A stretch of DNA of 64,000 nt from CBDAPU01 sp965198875 (lineage in GTDB: Bacteria; Pseudomonadota; Gammaproteobacteria; Eutrophobiales; Eutrophobiaceae), in contig CBDAPU010000001.1 of assembly GCA_965198875.1 (NCBI GenBank), positions 1,364,001 to 1,428,000 of the forward strand, read 5' to 3'. Under the pieces are notes generated by a model. The model was not told where the DNA came from and did no database searches. It was given only the letters and a program-made list of their open reading frames with translations. Position 1 is the stretch's first letter; each line of letters starts with the position of its first letter. The position numbers and the translations under genes were made by a program. Below are positions 26,527 through 35,293 of the stretch, piece by piece.

Positions 26527-27063
26527 GTGCTTGAGAACGCCACGGTAGCCAGACCCTATGCCTCTGCGGCATTTGAACTGGCGCAGGAAGCAGGCCAGGT
26601 ATCGCACTGGTCAGACATGCTGGGCTTATTGAGCGTCATCTTCTCTGATCAGGACATGCGCCGGTTGATCTTCAACCCCAGGATCAGCGCACAACAACTA
26701 CAGGATCTGATCTTTGATATTTGCGGCGGCCGGCTTTGCGATGCCGGCAGGAACTTCGTCAACATTCTCATCCAGGCCGAACGACTGCAATATGCACCTT
26801 CTATCAAGGCGTTATTCGATGAAATGCGCGCGAAAGCCGAAGGCAGAGTGGATGTGGAAGTGATAGTAGCCTATGAGCTGGATCAACAACAAGAAGAGGC
26901 TATAGCTAAGGTGATAGCTAATCGATTAGGCAGGCAGGTGAACATCTCCACCTCGGTTGATGGGGCCTTAATCGGTGGCGCTATTATCAGGGCGGGTGAT
27001 GCCGTGATAGACGCATCGCTTCGCGGTCGATTAAACGAATTGCATCATCAACTTAACCTGTGA
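26527..27063 (+). CDS. atpH: F0F1 ATP synthase subunit delta
   Basis: The 178-residue protein matches delta/OSCP: N-terminal 'ATVARPYASAAFELA' and C-terminal 'DGALIGGAIIRAGDAVIDASLRGRL' (in part). It links the b stalk to the top of the alpha/beta head. The start is GTG; no in-frame ATG exists before the conserved 'ARPYA'. The gene lies in the normal b-delta-alpha order and its length is normal (E. coli 177). Confidence 0.95.
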   Translation: MLENATVARPYASAAFELAQEAGQVSHWSDMLGLLSVIFSDQDMRRLIFNPRISAQQLQDLIFDICGGRLCDAGRNFVNILIQAERLQYAPSIKALFDEMRAKAEGRVDVEVIVAYELDQQQEEAIAKVIANRLGRQVNISTSVDGALIGGAIIRAGDAVIDASLRGRLNELHHQLNL

Positions 27064-27113
27064 AGGTTTGTAAGAATAAACACTAACGCAACGTTCGCAA
27101 GAGAGGAACAGCG

Positions 27114-28655
27114 ATGTCAATCAGCGCAACAGAGATCAGTGATCTGATAAAAAAGAAAATTCAGGATTTTAATCTGGATACCGAGGCACGTACGGAAGGC
27201 ACGGTAGTCAGCTTGTCTGATGGTATTGCGAGAATTCACGGCCTCAGTGACGCCATGCAGGGTGAGATGATCGAGTTTCCCGGCAATACCTACGGTCTCG
27301 CCCTTAACCTGGAGCGCGACTCCGTGGGCGCCGTGATCCTGGGTAACTACGAACACATTTCTGAAGGCGATACGGCCAAATGCACCAAACGCATTTTGGA
27401 AGTGCCGGTGGGTGAGGCCTTATTAGGCCGTGTCGTCGACTCGCTCGGCAATCCCATAGACGGTAAAGGCGACATGCACACCCGTGACTCCTCACCCATT
27501 GAAAAAATTGCCCCGGGCGTGATCGCCAGGCAATCCGTTGCACAGCCGGTGCAAACGGGCCTGAAATCCATTGACTCAATGGTGCCCATCGGGCGTGGTC
27601 AACGTGAGTTGATCATCGGCGACAGACAGACGGGCAAAACCGCCGTGGCCGTGGACACCATCATCAATCAAAAAGGTACCGGTGTTAAATGTATTTATGT
27701 GGCCATCGGTCAGAAGGCGTCCTCCATCAATGTGGTCATCCGTAAACTGGAAGAGCACGGCGCCATGGCGCACACCATCATCGTTGCGGCCACCGCCTCT
27801 GACTCGGCAGCCATGCAATATATTGCCCCCTATTCCGGTTGCGCTATGGGCGAGTTTTTTCGGGATCGGGGTGAGGACGCCCTGATTATTTATGACGACC
27901 TAACCAAGCAGGCCTGGGCCTACAGGCAGGTCTCCCTGCTATTGAGACGGCCGCCGGGGCGGGAGGCCTATCCGGGTGATGTGTTCTATTTGCATTCAAG
28001 GTTGCTGGAGAGGGCTGCGCGCATTAATGCGGACGCCGTGGCGCAGTTGACCGATGGCGAGGTGACCGGTCAAACCGGCTCATTGACGGCATTACCCATC
28101 ATTGAAACGCAAGCCGGTGACGTCTCCGCTTTCGTGCCTACCAATGTGATCTCTATTACCGATGGTCAGATCTATCTGGAAACCGATTTATTTAACGCTG
28201 GTTTTCGTCCCGCTATCAATGCTGGTCTGTCGGTTTCCCGCGTCGGCGGTGCGGCGCAAACCCGGATCATCAAAAAGTTAGGTGGTGGTATTCGGCTGGC
28301 GCTCGCCCAGTATCGGGAGCTGGCCGCTTTTGCCCAGTTCGCCTCTGATCTGGACGATGCAACCCGCAAACAGTTAGAGCGGGGTCAGCGTGTGATGGAA
28401 TTGATGAAACAAAGGCAATACTCACCGCTTAGCGTTGCCGAGATGGCGGTGAGTTTGTTTGCCGTTGAAAACGCCTACCTGGATGATGTTGAGCTGGAGA
28501 GGGTCGGCGCCTTTGAGGACGCCTTACATGGTTTCATGAACAGCGAGAGGAAAGAGTTGATGGCGGAGATTCAGGAAAAAGCCGATTACACCGATGCGAT
28601 CAAGGCTGCACTGAAAAGCGCTCTGGATGAGTTCAGGAAAAACCATACCTGGTAG
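27114..28655 (+). CDS. atpA: F0F1 ATP synthase subunit alpha
   Basis: This 513-residue catalytic-head subunit has the non-catalytic nucleotide site 'GDRQTGKT' at 169-176, 'IYDDLTKQAWAYRQ', 'LLLRRPPGREAYPGDVFYLHSRLLER' (in part) and 'VPTNVISITDGQI'. The length equals the E. coli protein. The ATG follows an AGAGAGGAACAG site. The C-terminal helical domain is complete ('LDEFRKNHTW'). Position and sequence are unambiguous. Confidence 0.98.
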   Translation: MSISATEISDLIKKKIQDFNLDTEARTEGTVVSLSDGIARIHGLSDAMQGEMIEFPGNTYGLALNLERDSVGAVILGNYEHISEGDTAKCTKRILEVPVGEALLGRVVDSLGNPIDGKGDMHTRDSSPIEKIAPGVIARQSVAQPVQTGLKSIDSMVPIGRGQRELIIGDRQTGKTAVAVDTIINQKGTGVKCIYVAIGQKASSINVVIRKLEEHGAMAHTIIVAATASDSAAMQYIAPYSGCAMGEFFRDRGEDALIIYDDLTKQAWAYRQVSLLLRRPPGREAYPGDVFYLHSRLLERAARINADAVAQLTDGEVTGQTGSLTALPIIETQAGDVSAFVPTNVISITDGQIYLETDLFNAGFRPAINAGLSVSRVGGAAQTRIIKKLGGGIRLALAQYRELAAFAQFASDLDDATRKQLERGQRVMELMKQRQYSPLSVAEMAVSLFAVENAYLDDVELERVGAFEDALHGFMNSERKELMAEIQEKADYTDAIKAALKSALDEFRKNHTW

Positions 28656-28678
28656 ATCATTTAATTTAGCTAACTGAA

Positions 28679-29542
28679 ATGGCCGTTGGAAAAGAGATCC
28701 GCACCAAGATCGGGAGCGTGAAGAACACGCAGAAGATCACCAGGGCGATGGAGATGGTGGCCGCCAGTAAAATGCGAAAGGCCCAGGAGCGCATGCGTGC
28801 GGCACGGCCCTATGCCGAGAAAATACGTAATGTTATCTCACATCTGGGTGCGGCCAATCCTGAGTATAAACATCCTTACCTGTTGCCCCGGGCGGAGGTT
28901 AAACGGGTGGGCTTGCTCATCGTCTCCACTGATCGCGGGCTGTGTGGCGGCTTGAATTCCAACCTGTTCAGGGAAGTGCTGAAGAGGATGAAGGCATGGG
29001 ATGAGCGCCACGTTGAGATGGATCTCGCGGTTATCGGCAACAAGGCCGCCGGCTATTTCTCCAGGCTGGGGGTGAATATCGTTGCCTCAACCACGCACAT
29101 CGGTGATACGCCCGGTCTTGACACATTGATAGGCGCAATCAAGATCATGCTGGACGCCTATATGGAAGAGCGGATCGATGAGTTCCATATTGTGACCAAC
29201 AGTTTCGTCAATTCGATGACGCAAAGCCCGTTAATTGAACAACTTATCCCGGTTCAGTCTATCGATGATGAAGGCATGAAACACCATTGGGACTATATCT
29301 ATGAGCCTGATGCGAAAGAAGTGCTGGATCAATTACTGCTACGCTATATCGAGTCGTTGATTTTTCAGGCGGTGGTAGAGAACATTGCCTGCGAGCAGGC
29401 AGCCAGGATGGTGGCCATGAAGAGCGCCTCTGATAATGCCGGCACGTTGATTGAAGAGCTACAACTAATCTATAACAAAGCCCGTCAGGCGGCGATCACC
29501 CAGGAGCTCTCTGAAATCGTTGGTGGCGCCGCTGCGGTATAA
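28679..29542 (+). CDS. atpG: F0F1 ATP synthase subunit gamma
   Basis: The 287-residue central-shaft subunit shows the conserved N-terminal 'KEIRTKIGSVKNTQKITRAMEMVAASKM' (in part), the middle 'STDRGLCGGLNSNLF' and the C-terminal 'ARMVAMKSASDNAGTLIEELQLIYNKARQA' (in part). It rotates inside the alpha/beta ring. The length is as in E. coli (287). It lies 23 bases after atpA and 20 before atpD. Confidence 0.97.
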   Translation: MAVGKEIRTKIGSVKNTQKITRAMEMVAASKMRKAQERMRAARPYAEKIRNVISHLGAANPEYKHPYLLPRAEVKRVGLLIVSTDRGLCGGLNSNLFREVLKRMKAWDERHVEMDLAVIGNKAAGYFSRLGVNIVASTTHIGDTPGLDTLIGAIKIMLDAYMEERIDEFHIVTNSFVNSMTQSPLIEQLIPVQSIDDEGMKHHWDYIYEPDAKEVLDQLLLRYIESLIFQAVVENIACEQAARMVAMKSASDNAGTLIEELQLIYNKARQAAITQELSEIVGGAAAV

Positions 29543-29562
29543 CACTATGAGGAATTAGAATA

Positions 29563-30966
29563 ATGAGCGCTGGCAATATTGTACAGATCATCGGTGCCGT
29601 GGTTGATGTGGAGTTTAAGAGTGAGGCCATTCCTAAGGTCTATGACGCCCTGGTTGTCGATGCCGAGGGTGTGGAGACCACATTGGAAGTACAACAGCAA
29701 TTAGGTGACGGTGTTGTCAGAACCATTGCCTTAGGCTCCACCGATGGCCTGCAACGGGGGTTGAAGGTTGACAACAGCGGTGCGCCCATTTCTATTCCTG
29801 TGGGGGAGAAGACCCTCGGGCGTATTATGAATGTACTGGGGCAGGCCATTGATGAGCAAGGCGAGATCAAGACCGAGGAGAAATGGAGCATCCACAGAAG
29901 TGCGCCTGCGTTTACCGAATTGAGCCCGACCACAGAGCTACTTGAAACAGGGATCAAGGTGATCGATCTGGTCTGCCCGTTCGCCAAGGGCGGCAAGATC
30001 GGTCTGTTCGGCGGCGCCGGTGTGGGCAAGACCGTCAACATGATGGAGCTCATCAATAATATCGCCACACAACATGCCGGTTTGTCGGTATTTGCTGGTG
30101 TGGGTGAGCGTACCCGAGAAGGCAACGACTTCTACCATGAAATGCAGGAAGCGGGCGTCGTCAACACCCGTGATTTTGAGAAATCAAAGGTGTCCATGGT
30201 GTATGGGCAGATGAATGAGCCGCCCGGCAACCGCTTAAGAGTGGCGCTAACGGGCTTGACCATGGCGGAAAAATTCCGTGATGAAGGCCGGGACGTGTTG
30301 TTCTTTGTCGATAATATTTATCGCTTTACCCTGGCCGGCACTGAGGTATCGGCCCTGTTAGGCCGTATGCCCTCAGCAGTGGGTTATCAACCAACCCTGG
30401 CTGAGGAAATGGGGCGTTTACAGGAACGTATTACTTCCACGAAGACCGGTTCCATCACCTCTATCCAGGCGGTCTATGTGCCGGCCGATGACCTGACCGA
30501 TCCATCACCGGCCACCACGTTCGCCCATCTTGATGCAACCGTGGTGTTATCCAGGCAGATCGCTGAGCTGGGTATTTATCCTGCCGTTGATCCGCTCGAC
30601 TCCACCTCCCGTCAGTTAGACCCACTGGTCGTGGGTCAGGATCATTATGAAACGGCCCGGGCAGTGCAGAACACCTTGCAGCGTTATAAAGAATTGCGTG
30701 ACATTATCGCCATCCTGGGTATGGATGAATTATCAGAGGAAGACAAGCTGGTGGTGGCGCGGGCGCGCAAGATCCAGCGTTTCTTATCGCAACCGTTCAG
30801 CGTTGCCGAGGTGTTTACCGGCAGTGCGGGCAAATATGTATCATTAAAAGACAACATCAAGGGCTTTAAGGCCATTGTCAATGGAGAATACGATCACTTG
30901 CCGGAGCAGGCGTTTTATATGGTGGGGGCCATTGAAGAGGCGGTGGAAAAAGCAAAGGAAGTCTGA
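29563..30966 (+). CDS. atpD: F0F1 ATP synthase subunit beta
   Basis: This 467-residue catalytic subunit has P-loop 'GGAGVGKT' at 150-157, the catalytic-glutamate loop 'GVGERTREGNDFYHEM', 'VDNIYRFTLAGTEVSALLGRMPSAVGYQPTL' (in part; F where Y is usual) and 'SRQIAELGIYPAVDPLDSTSR' (in part). All catalytic features are present. A GAGGAATT ribosome site precedes the ATG. It synthesises ATP from ADP and phosphate during rotation. Confidence 0.98.
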   Translation: MSAGNIVQIIGAVVDVEFKSEAIPKVYDALVVDAEGVETTLEVQQQLGDGVVRTIALGSTDGLQRGLKVDNSGAPISIPVGEKTLGRIMNVLGQAIDEQGEIKTEEKWSIHRSAPAFTELSPTTELLETGIKVIDLVCPFAKGGKIGLFGGAGVGKTVNMMELINNIATQHAGLSVFAGVGERTREGNDFYHEMQEAGVVNTRDFEKSKVSMVYGQMNEPPGNRLRVALTGLTMAEKFRDEGRDVLFFVDNIYRFTLAGTEVSALLGRMPSAVGYQPTLAEEMGRLQERITSTKTGSITSIQAVYVPADDLTDPSPATTFAHLDATVVLSRQIAELGIYPAVDPLDSTSRQLDPLVVGQDHYETARAVQNTLQRYKELRDIIAILGMDELSEEDKLVVARARKIQRFLSQPFSVAEVFTGSAGKYVSLKDNIKGFKAIVNGEYDHLPEQAFYMVGAIEEAVEKAKEV

Positions 30967-30981
30967 TGAGCATAACAGAAT

Positions 30982-31404
30982 ATGGCCAGCATACAGGTTG
31001 ATATAGTCAGTGCCGAGCAGGCGATCTTCTCCGGGGAGGCGAAGATGGTTTTCGCACCGGCGTTATTGGGCGAGCTCGGCATTGCCCCCGGTCATACGCC
31101 CTTGGTCACTCAACTGGCCCCTGGTGAGGTACGTATTAAACAGGCCGATGGCGGGGAGAAGGGGTTTTATGTGTCCGGCGGTATGCTGGAAGTACAACCC
31201 AAAGTCGTCACCGTGCTTTCCGACACCGCAATGCGGGCGGAAGACCTGGATGAGGCGGCGGTGTTAAAAGCCAAGGAAGAGGCCGAGCGTCAACTGCAAG
31301 ATAAGGGCGCCGAGCTCGATTATGCAAAAGTGCTTGCTATGAATGCCGAGGCCGCCGCGCAGTTACAGGCGATTCAGAGGTTACGCCGGCGCGCGGCGCG
31401 TTAA
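30982..31404 (+). CDS. atpC: F0F1 ATP synthase subunit epsilon
   Basis: This 140-residue subunit has the N-terminal beta barrel ('VDIVSAEQAIFSGEAKMV', 'GELGIAPGHTPLVTQLAPGEVRI', in part) and C-terminal helices rich in A, E and R. It couples the shaft to the c ring and can inhibit ATP hydrolysis. It ends the atp operon; a GC-rich hairpin follows the stop codon. Confidence 0.96.
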   Translation: MASIQVDIVSAEQAIFSGEAKMVFAPALLGELGIAPGHTPLVTQLAPGEVRIKQADGGEKGFYVSGGMLEVQPKVVTVLSDTAMRAEDLDEAAVLKAKEEAERQLQDKGAELDYAKVLAMNAEAAAQLQAIQRLRRRAAR

Positions 31405-31407
31405 ACT

Positions 31408-31434
31408 CCCCGGCGCCATCTCATGGAGCCGGGG
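31408..31434 (+). terminator. GC-rich hairpin at the end of the atp operon
   Basis: CCCCGGC (31408-31414) pairs perfectly with GCCGGGG (31428-31434), with an inner CCAT/ATGG pair continuing the stem. It begins three bases after the atpC stop codon. No T-run follows directly, only TTTT at 31445-31448. It may be a partial terminator or a 3'-end stabiliser that lowers glmU expression relative to atp. Confidence 0.5.
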
Positions 31435-31514
31435 CACAGTAGCGGGTTTTGCTCTATGCCCTCATTTTACCTCTCACACCTTCCAGCTTTTGTTGTCCAT
31501 TCATAACACGTGAT

Positions 31515-32876
31515 ATGTCTTTAAGTATCGTCATCCTGGCAGCAGGTAAAGGCAAACGCATGCAGTCCTCTCTGCCCAAAGTGATGCATAAACTGGCCGG
31601 GAAAACCCTGATAGAACATGTCGTTGCCACCGCCTCCCGCTTGCCCTGTCGAGAGACGTACCTTATTTATGGTTACGGCGGGGAGACATTGCAGTCAGCA
31701 CTGCCGGCTCTTGATGTGAAATGGGTAGAGCAAAAAGAGCAGCTTGGCACGGGTCATGCACTCTTGCAGGCGATGGATCACATACCCGATGGTGATAATG
31801 TGCTGATCTTATGTGGGGATGTGCCTTTGATCACACAGCAGACGTTAGAGATGTTGGTGGCCGAAGCGGAGGCAACCGGTTTCGGCATTTTGACTGCGCT
31901 TGTCGATGATCCAGCCGGATACGGTCGTATCCTCCGTGATGATAATGGCGACATCATCCAGATCATCGAAGAGCAAGACGCCCGTGGTGAAGAGAAAGAC
32001 ATCAATGAGATCAACACCGGCGTGATGGTGATAAGCTCTGCATGGCTGAAAACCTGGCTGGGCTCACTGGATAATAACAATGCACAGAAAGAGTGGTTGC
32101 TAACCGATGTGGTGGCTCTGGCCGTCCGTGAGAGAAGGGCGATCCGCTCCGTCAGGCCAGGCGCTGTTATGGAGGTAAAAGGCGTCAATGATCGCGTGCA
32201 GTTATCCGAGCTTGAGCGCTATTATCAATATAACCAGGCGCGGGATCTGATGGGGCGAGGCGTTACCCTGGCGGACCCCGGGCGTTTTGATCTGCGTGGC
32301 GATATAACGACAGGCCATGATGTATTTGTTGATGTGAACGTCGTATTTGAAGGCAGTGTGCGTATCGGCAACCATGTGTCAATCGGTCCTAATTGCGTGA
32401 TTAAAGATGCCGATATCGGTGATGAGGTGAGTATACTGGCCAACTGCGTTATCGATAATGCGGTGATCGGCAAGCGAAATAAAATCGGCCCGTTCTCCCG
32501 GATCAGGCCGCAAACAAAACTGGCGCAAGACGTGCATATCGGCAATTTTGTGGAAGTGAAGAGAGCGAACATACAGGCAGGCTCGAAGGCAAATCATCTA
32601 ACTTACATCGGTGACAGTGACATTGGAAAACGGGTCAATGTGGGGGCGGGCGTGATTACCTGTAATTATGATGGCGCCGACAAGCATCAGACCATCATCG
32701 GCGATAATGTCTTTATTGGCTCCAATACAGCCCTCATCGCACCCGTCACTGTTCACAGGGGGGCGAGCATTGCGGCGGGCACGACAGTGATAGAGGATGT
32801 AGCGGCCAACTCATTGGAAATGAGCAAACGTGAAAGAAAGGTCATCCAAAACTGGCGGAGGCCGGGCAAAAAATGA
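31515..32876 (+). CDS. glmU: Bifunctional GlmU (UDP-GlcNAc pyrophosphorylase / GlcN-1-P acetyltransferase)
   Basis: The 453-residue enzyme makes UDP-GlcNAc for peptidoglycan and LPS. The N-terminal uridyltransferase domain has 'LAAGKGKRMQSSLPKVMHKLAGK' (in part), 'EQLGTGHALLQA' and 'CGDVPL'. From about residue 250 the left-handed beta helix of hexapeptide repeats carries 'NHLTYIGDSDIG' of the acetyltransferase site. I start at ATG before 'SLSIVILAAGKG', giving the usual length (E. coli 456). The stop overlaps the start of the RraA-like gene by 4 bases. Confidence 0.96.
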   Translation: MSLSIVILAAGKGKRMQSSLPKVMHKLAGKTLIEHVVATASRLPCRETYLIYGYGGETLQSALPALDVKWVEQKEQLGTGHALLQAMDHIPDGDNVLILCGDVPLITQQTLEMLVAEAEATGFGILTALVDDPAGYGRILRDDNGDIIQIIEEQDARGEEKDINEINTGVMVISSAWLKTWLGSLDNNNAQKEWLLTDVVALAVRERRAIRSVRPGAVMEVKGVNDRVQLSELERYYQYNQARDLMGRGVTLADPGRFDLRGDITTGHDVFVDVNVVFEGSVRIGNHVSIGPNCVIKDADIGDEVSILANCVIDNAVIGKRNKIGPFSRIRPQTKLAQDVHIGNFVEVKRANIQAGSKANHLTYIGDSDIGKRVNVGAGVITCNYDGADKHQTIIGDNVFIGSNTALIAPVTVHRGASIAAGTTVIEDVAANSLEMSKRERKVIQNWRRPGKK

Positions 32877-33352
32877 CGTTCGCCACAGCTGATCTTTACG
32901 ATGATAATGCGGCGGGCGTGCAGGTCATGAGCTGTCTTTTTCAAAGTTTTGGCATGAAAACCCATTTTTGCGGCCCCATATCCACGGTTAAATGTCACGA
33001 GGATAACACCCTGGTGAGGGCGGCGTTGGAGGAGGACGGGGAAGGCAGGGTATTGATCGTTGATGGCGGTGGTTCAATTCGTTGTGCGCTCGTGGGGGAT
33101 AATCTGGCGAAGACGGGTTTGAAAAATGGCTGGCAAGGGATCGTTGTAAACGGTTGTATCCGGGATGCGGCGATCATTGCCGGATTGGATCTTGGGATAA
33201 AAGCACTGGGTACAAACCCAAAGAAGAGCGTAAAAAAAGGGGCGGGCGAGCGGGATGTGGTGTTGAAGTTCGCTGATGCAATACTCACCCCGGGGGACTA
33301 TGTTTATGCCGATCAGGATGGCGTCTTGCTGAGTGATGTGAAGTTGCGTTAG
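32873..33352 (+). CDS. rraA: RraA-like protein (RNase E inhibitor / oxo-acid aldolase fold)
   Basis: This 159-residue protein matches the RraA family: 'TADLYDDNAAGVQVM', 'EGRVLIVDGGGSIRCALVGDNLA', in part, and 'GWQGIVVNGCIRD'. RraA binds RNase E and slows mRNA decay in E. coli. The same fold includes 4-hydroxy-4-methyl-2-oxoglutarate aldolases, which depend on an Arg-Asp pair; this protein keeps R97-D98 and GDNLA. It could therefore be an enzyme. The ATG overlaps the glmU stop (ATGA), an arrangement that suggests coupled translation. Confidence 0.85.
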   Translation: MTFATADLYDDNAAGVQVMSCLFQSFGMKTHFCGPISTVKCHEDNTLVRAALEEDGEGRVLIVDGGGSIRCALVGDNLAKTGLKNGWQGIVVNGCIRDAAIIAGLDLGIKALGTNPKKSVKKGAGERDVVLKFADAILTPGDYVYADQDGVLLSDVKLR

Positions 33353-33446
33353 CTCTTGGGCAAGTGATGGATGGCCGGGATCAGGATTGTCATGATGATG
33401 CGACTTAAAGTGCGCTTTCATATGAGCCAACAGATGGTATCGTCAC

Positions 33447-34175
33447 ATGAGCATTGATTACTCCATTATTATTCCCGCATACAATGAAGAGGTGTTGTTG
33501 CCCCGCACATTATCTTCACTAAAACACGCCATGTTATCCGTGTCCCTGTGCGGCGAGATCATCGTGGTTGATAATAACTCCAGTGATGAGACGGCGAGCA
33601 TTGCGGCGGAGTATGGCGCAAAAGTGGTGTTTGAGTCGGTCAACCAGATATCCCGGGCGCGTAATGCCGGCGCCAAAGCGGCGGCGGGTCGCTATTTTAT
33701 TTTTGTTGATGCAGATACCGTGGTCTCCAACACATTATTACAAACTGCGCTGGATAATTTAACATCGTGTGCGGGGGGTGGCGCAAGAGTGATGCAGGAT
33801 GAGGCCCTATCGGCCATGATGAGCCGTTTTCTGTTTATCTGGAATTGGCTCTCCGTGAAGCTAAAACTCGCCGCCGGTTGTTTTGTCTACGCCAGAGAAG
33901 AGGGGTTTAAGGCGATTGGCGGTTTTAGTGAGCGGGTCTATGCCAGTGAGGAGCTATGGTTCTCGCTGCAGTTGAGATCATGGGGCAGACGACGTCACCT
34001 TGATTTTAGGATAATTGATGAGCCGCCTGTCATCTCATCGATCAGAAAAGTGCAGTGGTATTCAAACTGGCGGTTGATGGGCATGGTTTTATTGTTGTTG
34101 CTCTTCCCATTTGCAGTTAGGTTCAAGGGGCTTTGCGCCATCTGGTATGCCCGTCCTGACATTAAAGCCAGGTGA
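33447..34175 (+). CDS. Family 2 glycosyltransferase
   Basis: The 242-residue protein has a GT-A fold: 'YSIIIPAYNEEVLLPRTL', the nucleotide-sugar loop 'VVDNNSSDET' (D42), 'ARNAGAKAA' and the metal-binding DAD at 88-90 in 'FIFVDADT'. A hydrophobic segment near residues 211-229 probably tethers it to the membrane. GT2 enzymes move sugars onto lipids, proteins or polysaccharides; the acceptor is not predictable here. It stands alone between the RraA-like and AraC-fusion genes. No polysaccharide cluster is nearby. Confidence 0.88.
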   Translation: MSIDYSIIIPAYNEEVLLPRTLSSLKHAMLSVSLCGEIIVVDNNSSDETASIAAEYGAKVVFESVNQISRARNAGAKAAAGRYFIFVDADTVVSNTLLQTALDNLTSCAGGGARVMQDEALSAMMSRFLFIWNWLSVKLKLAAGCFVYAREEGFKAIGGFSERVYASEELWFSLQLRSWGRRRHLDFRIIDEPPVISSIRKVQWYSNWRLMGMVLLLLLFPFAVRFKGLCAIWYARPDIKAR

Positions 34176-34343
34176 GAAATCAACAAGGGCCGTCATCTCG
34201 CCCACACTCCTTAAAATAAGAGCGCAATCCATGTGATCAGTCCCGTGTGCCTATAGATGAAGGGTGATTGAACGGGGAAAATACAGGGTGCTCGATAGCA
34301 AGATTCGGGTGGTTAGCAGCGCCTCTTTGCCTATACTCGGTTT

Positions 34344-35201
34344 ATGAGTTGCGACCCAGAGAGAGCCGTCCAGGGCGATTATGCGCGCATAGCCCGGGCG
34401 ATCAGCTTTATACAGAGCCATCTCAAAGAGCAACCCGGCCTTGATAGGATCGCATCACATGTCGGTTTGAGTCCCTATCATTTCCAGAGGAAGTTTCGTC
34501 AATGGGTTGGTGTGAGCCCCAAGCGTTTTCTGCAATGCCTGACGGTCAATCATGCCAAGGCCCTGATGGATCAGTCGCTGAACATACTCGATACCTCACT
34601 TGAGCTCGGCCTGTCCGGCCCGGCCAGGTTACACGAGCAATTCCTATCCATCGAGGCCATGACGCCCGGGCAATACAAAACCAGGGGCGATGGTCTGGAC
34701 ATGGTCTACGGTGTTCATCTCACCCCGTTTGGGCTTATGTTGTTGGCGCAAACCGACAGGGGGATCTGCTCCCTGTCTTTTACCGATAATGCGAGCCTCG
34801 AAGATGACGTAACCGCCCTGTCAAGGCAGTGGCCCCGGGCGAATCTGGTTGAAGATGTGCAGGCGATAAAACCCATGGCGGATAAGATTTTTCATGTTGA
34901 TCGTCTGGCGGATAGGAAGATCCATCTAGCGGTTCGGGGCACGAATTTTCAGGTGAATGTATGGCGCGCATTATTAAAAATACCGCTCGGCCGGACCGTC
35001 TCCTACCAGCAGTTGGCGCATTATATCGGTAAACCCGAAGCGGTGCGGGCAGCGGCCAATGCCGTTGCTACAAACCCGATCGCTTATCTGATCCCCTGCC
35101 ATCGGGTTTTACGTAAAAGCGGGGCGCTGGGAGGGTATCGTTGGGGGGCGCAACGCAAGCGGTTATTGCTGGCCCTGGATGCCGCCGGCTCACAGACGTA
35201 A
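34344..35201 (+). CDS. AraC-type regulator fused to O6-methylguanine-DNA methyltransferase (Ada-like without zinc domain)
   Basis: Residues about 15-112 are an AraC helix-turn-helix pair ('SFIQSHLKEQPGLDRIASHVG', in part; 'LSPYHFQRKFRQWVGVSP'). Residues about 118-280 are a methyltransferase with an Ada-like N-subdomain and the acceptor motif PCHRV (C252), preceded by 'RTVSYQQLAHYIGKPEAVRA'. The protein lacks the N-terminal four-cysteine zinc domain of Ada that senses methylphosphotriesters. It should repair O6-methylguanine by irreversible transfer to C252 and may regulate transcription. The 285-residue length fits a two-domain protein. Confidence 0.9.
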   Translation: MSCDPERAVQGDYARIARAISFIQSHLKEQPGLDRIASHVGLSPYHFQRKFRQWVGVSPKRFLQCLTVNHAKALMDQSLNILDTSLELGLSGPARLHEQFLSIEAMTPGQYKTRGDGLDMVYGVHLTPFGLMLLAQTDRGICSLSFTDNASLEDDVTALSRQWPRANLVEDVQAIKPMADKIFHVDRLADRKIHLAVRGTNFQVNVWRALLKIPLGRTVSYQQLAHYIGKPEAVRAAANAVATNPIAYLIPCHRVLRKSGALGGYRWGAQRKRLLLALDAAGSQT

Positions 35202-35247
35202 TCGCCAGTTTTAATTCAACTCAACAACATAGCTGTAATTTGTCATA

Positions 35248-35273
35248 ATGACGGTTGCTCCTGTGTCCGTCAT
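35248..35273. promoter_or_regulatory. Inverted repeat in the nhaA leader
   Basis: ATGACGG (35248-35254) and CCGTCAT (35267-35273) form a perfect 7-bp inverted repeat with a 12-base spacer, ending 20 bases before the nhaA ATG. A CATAAT (35244-35249) that could serve as a -10 element overlaps its left arm. It could be an operator for a dimeric regulator or an RNA hairpin near the transcript start. Confidence 0.4.
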
Positions 35274-35293
35274 AAATAAGTGAAATAAACACC

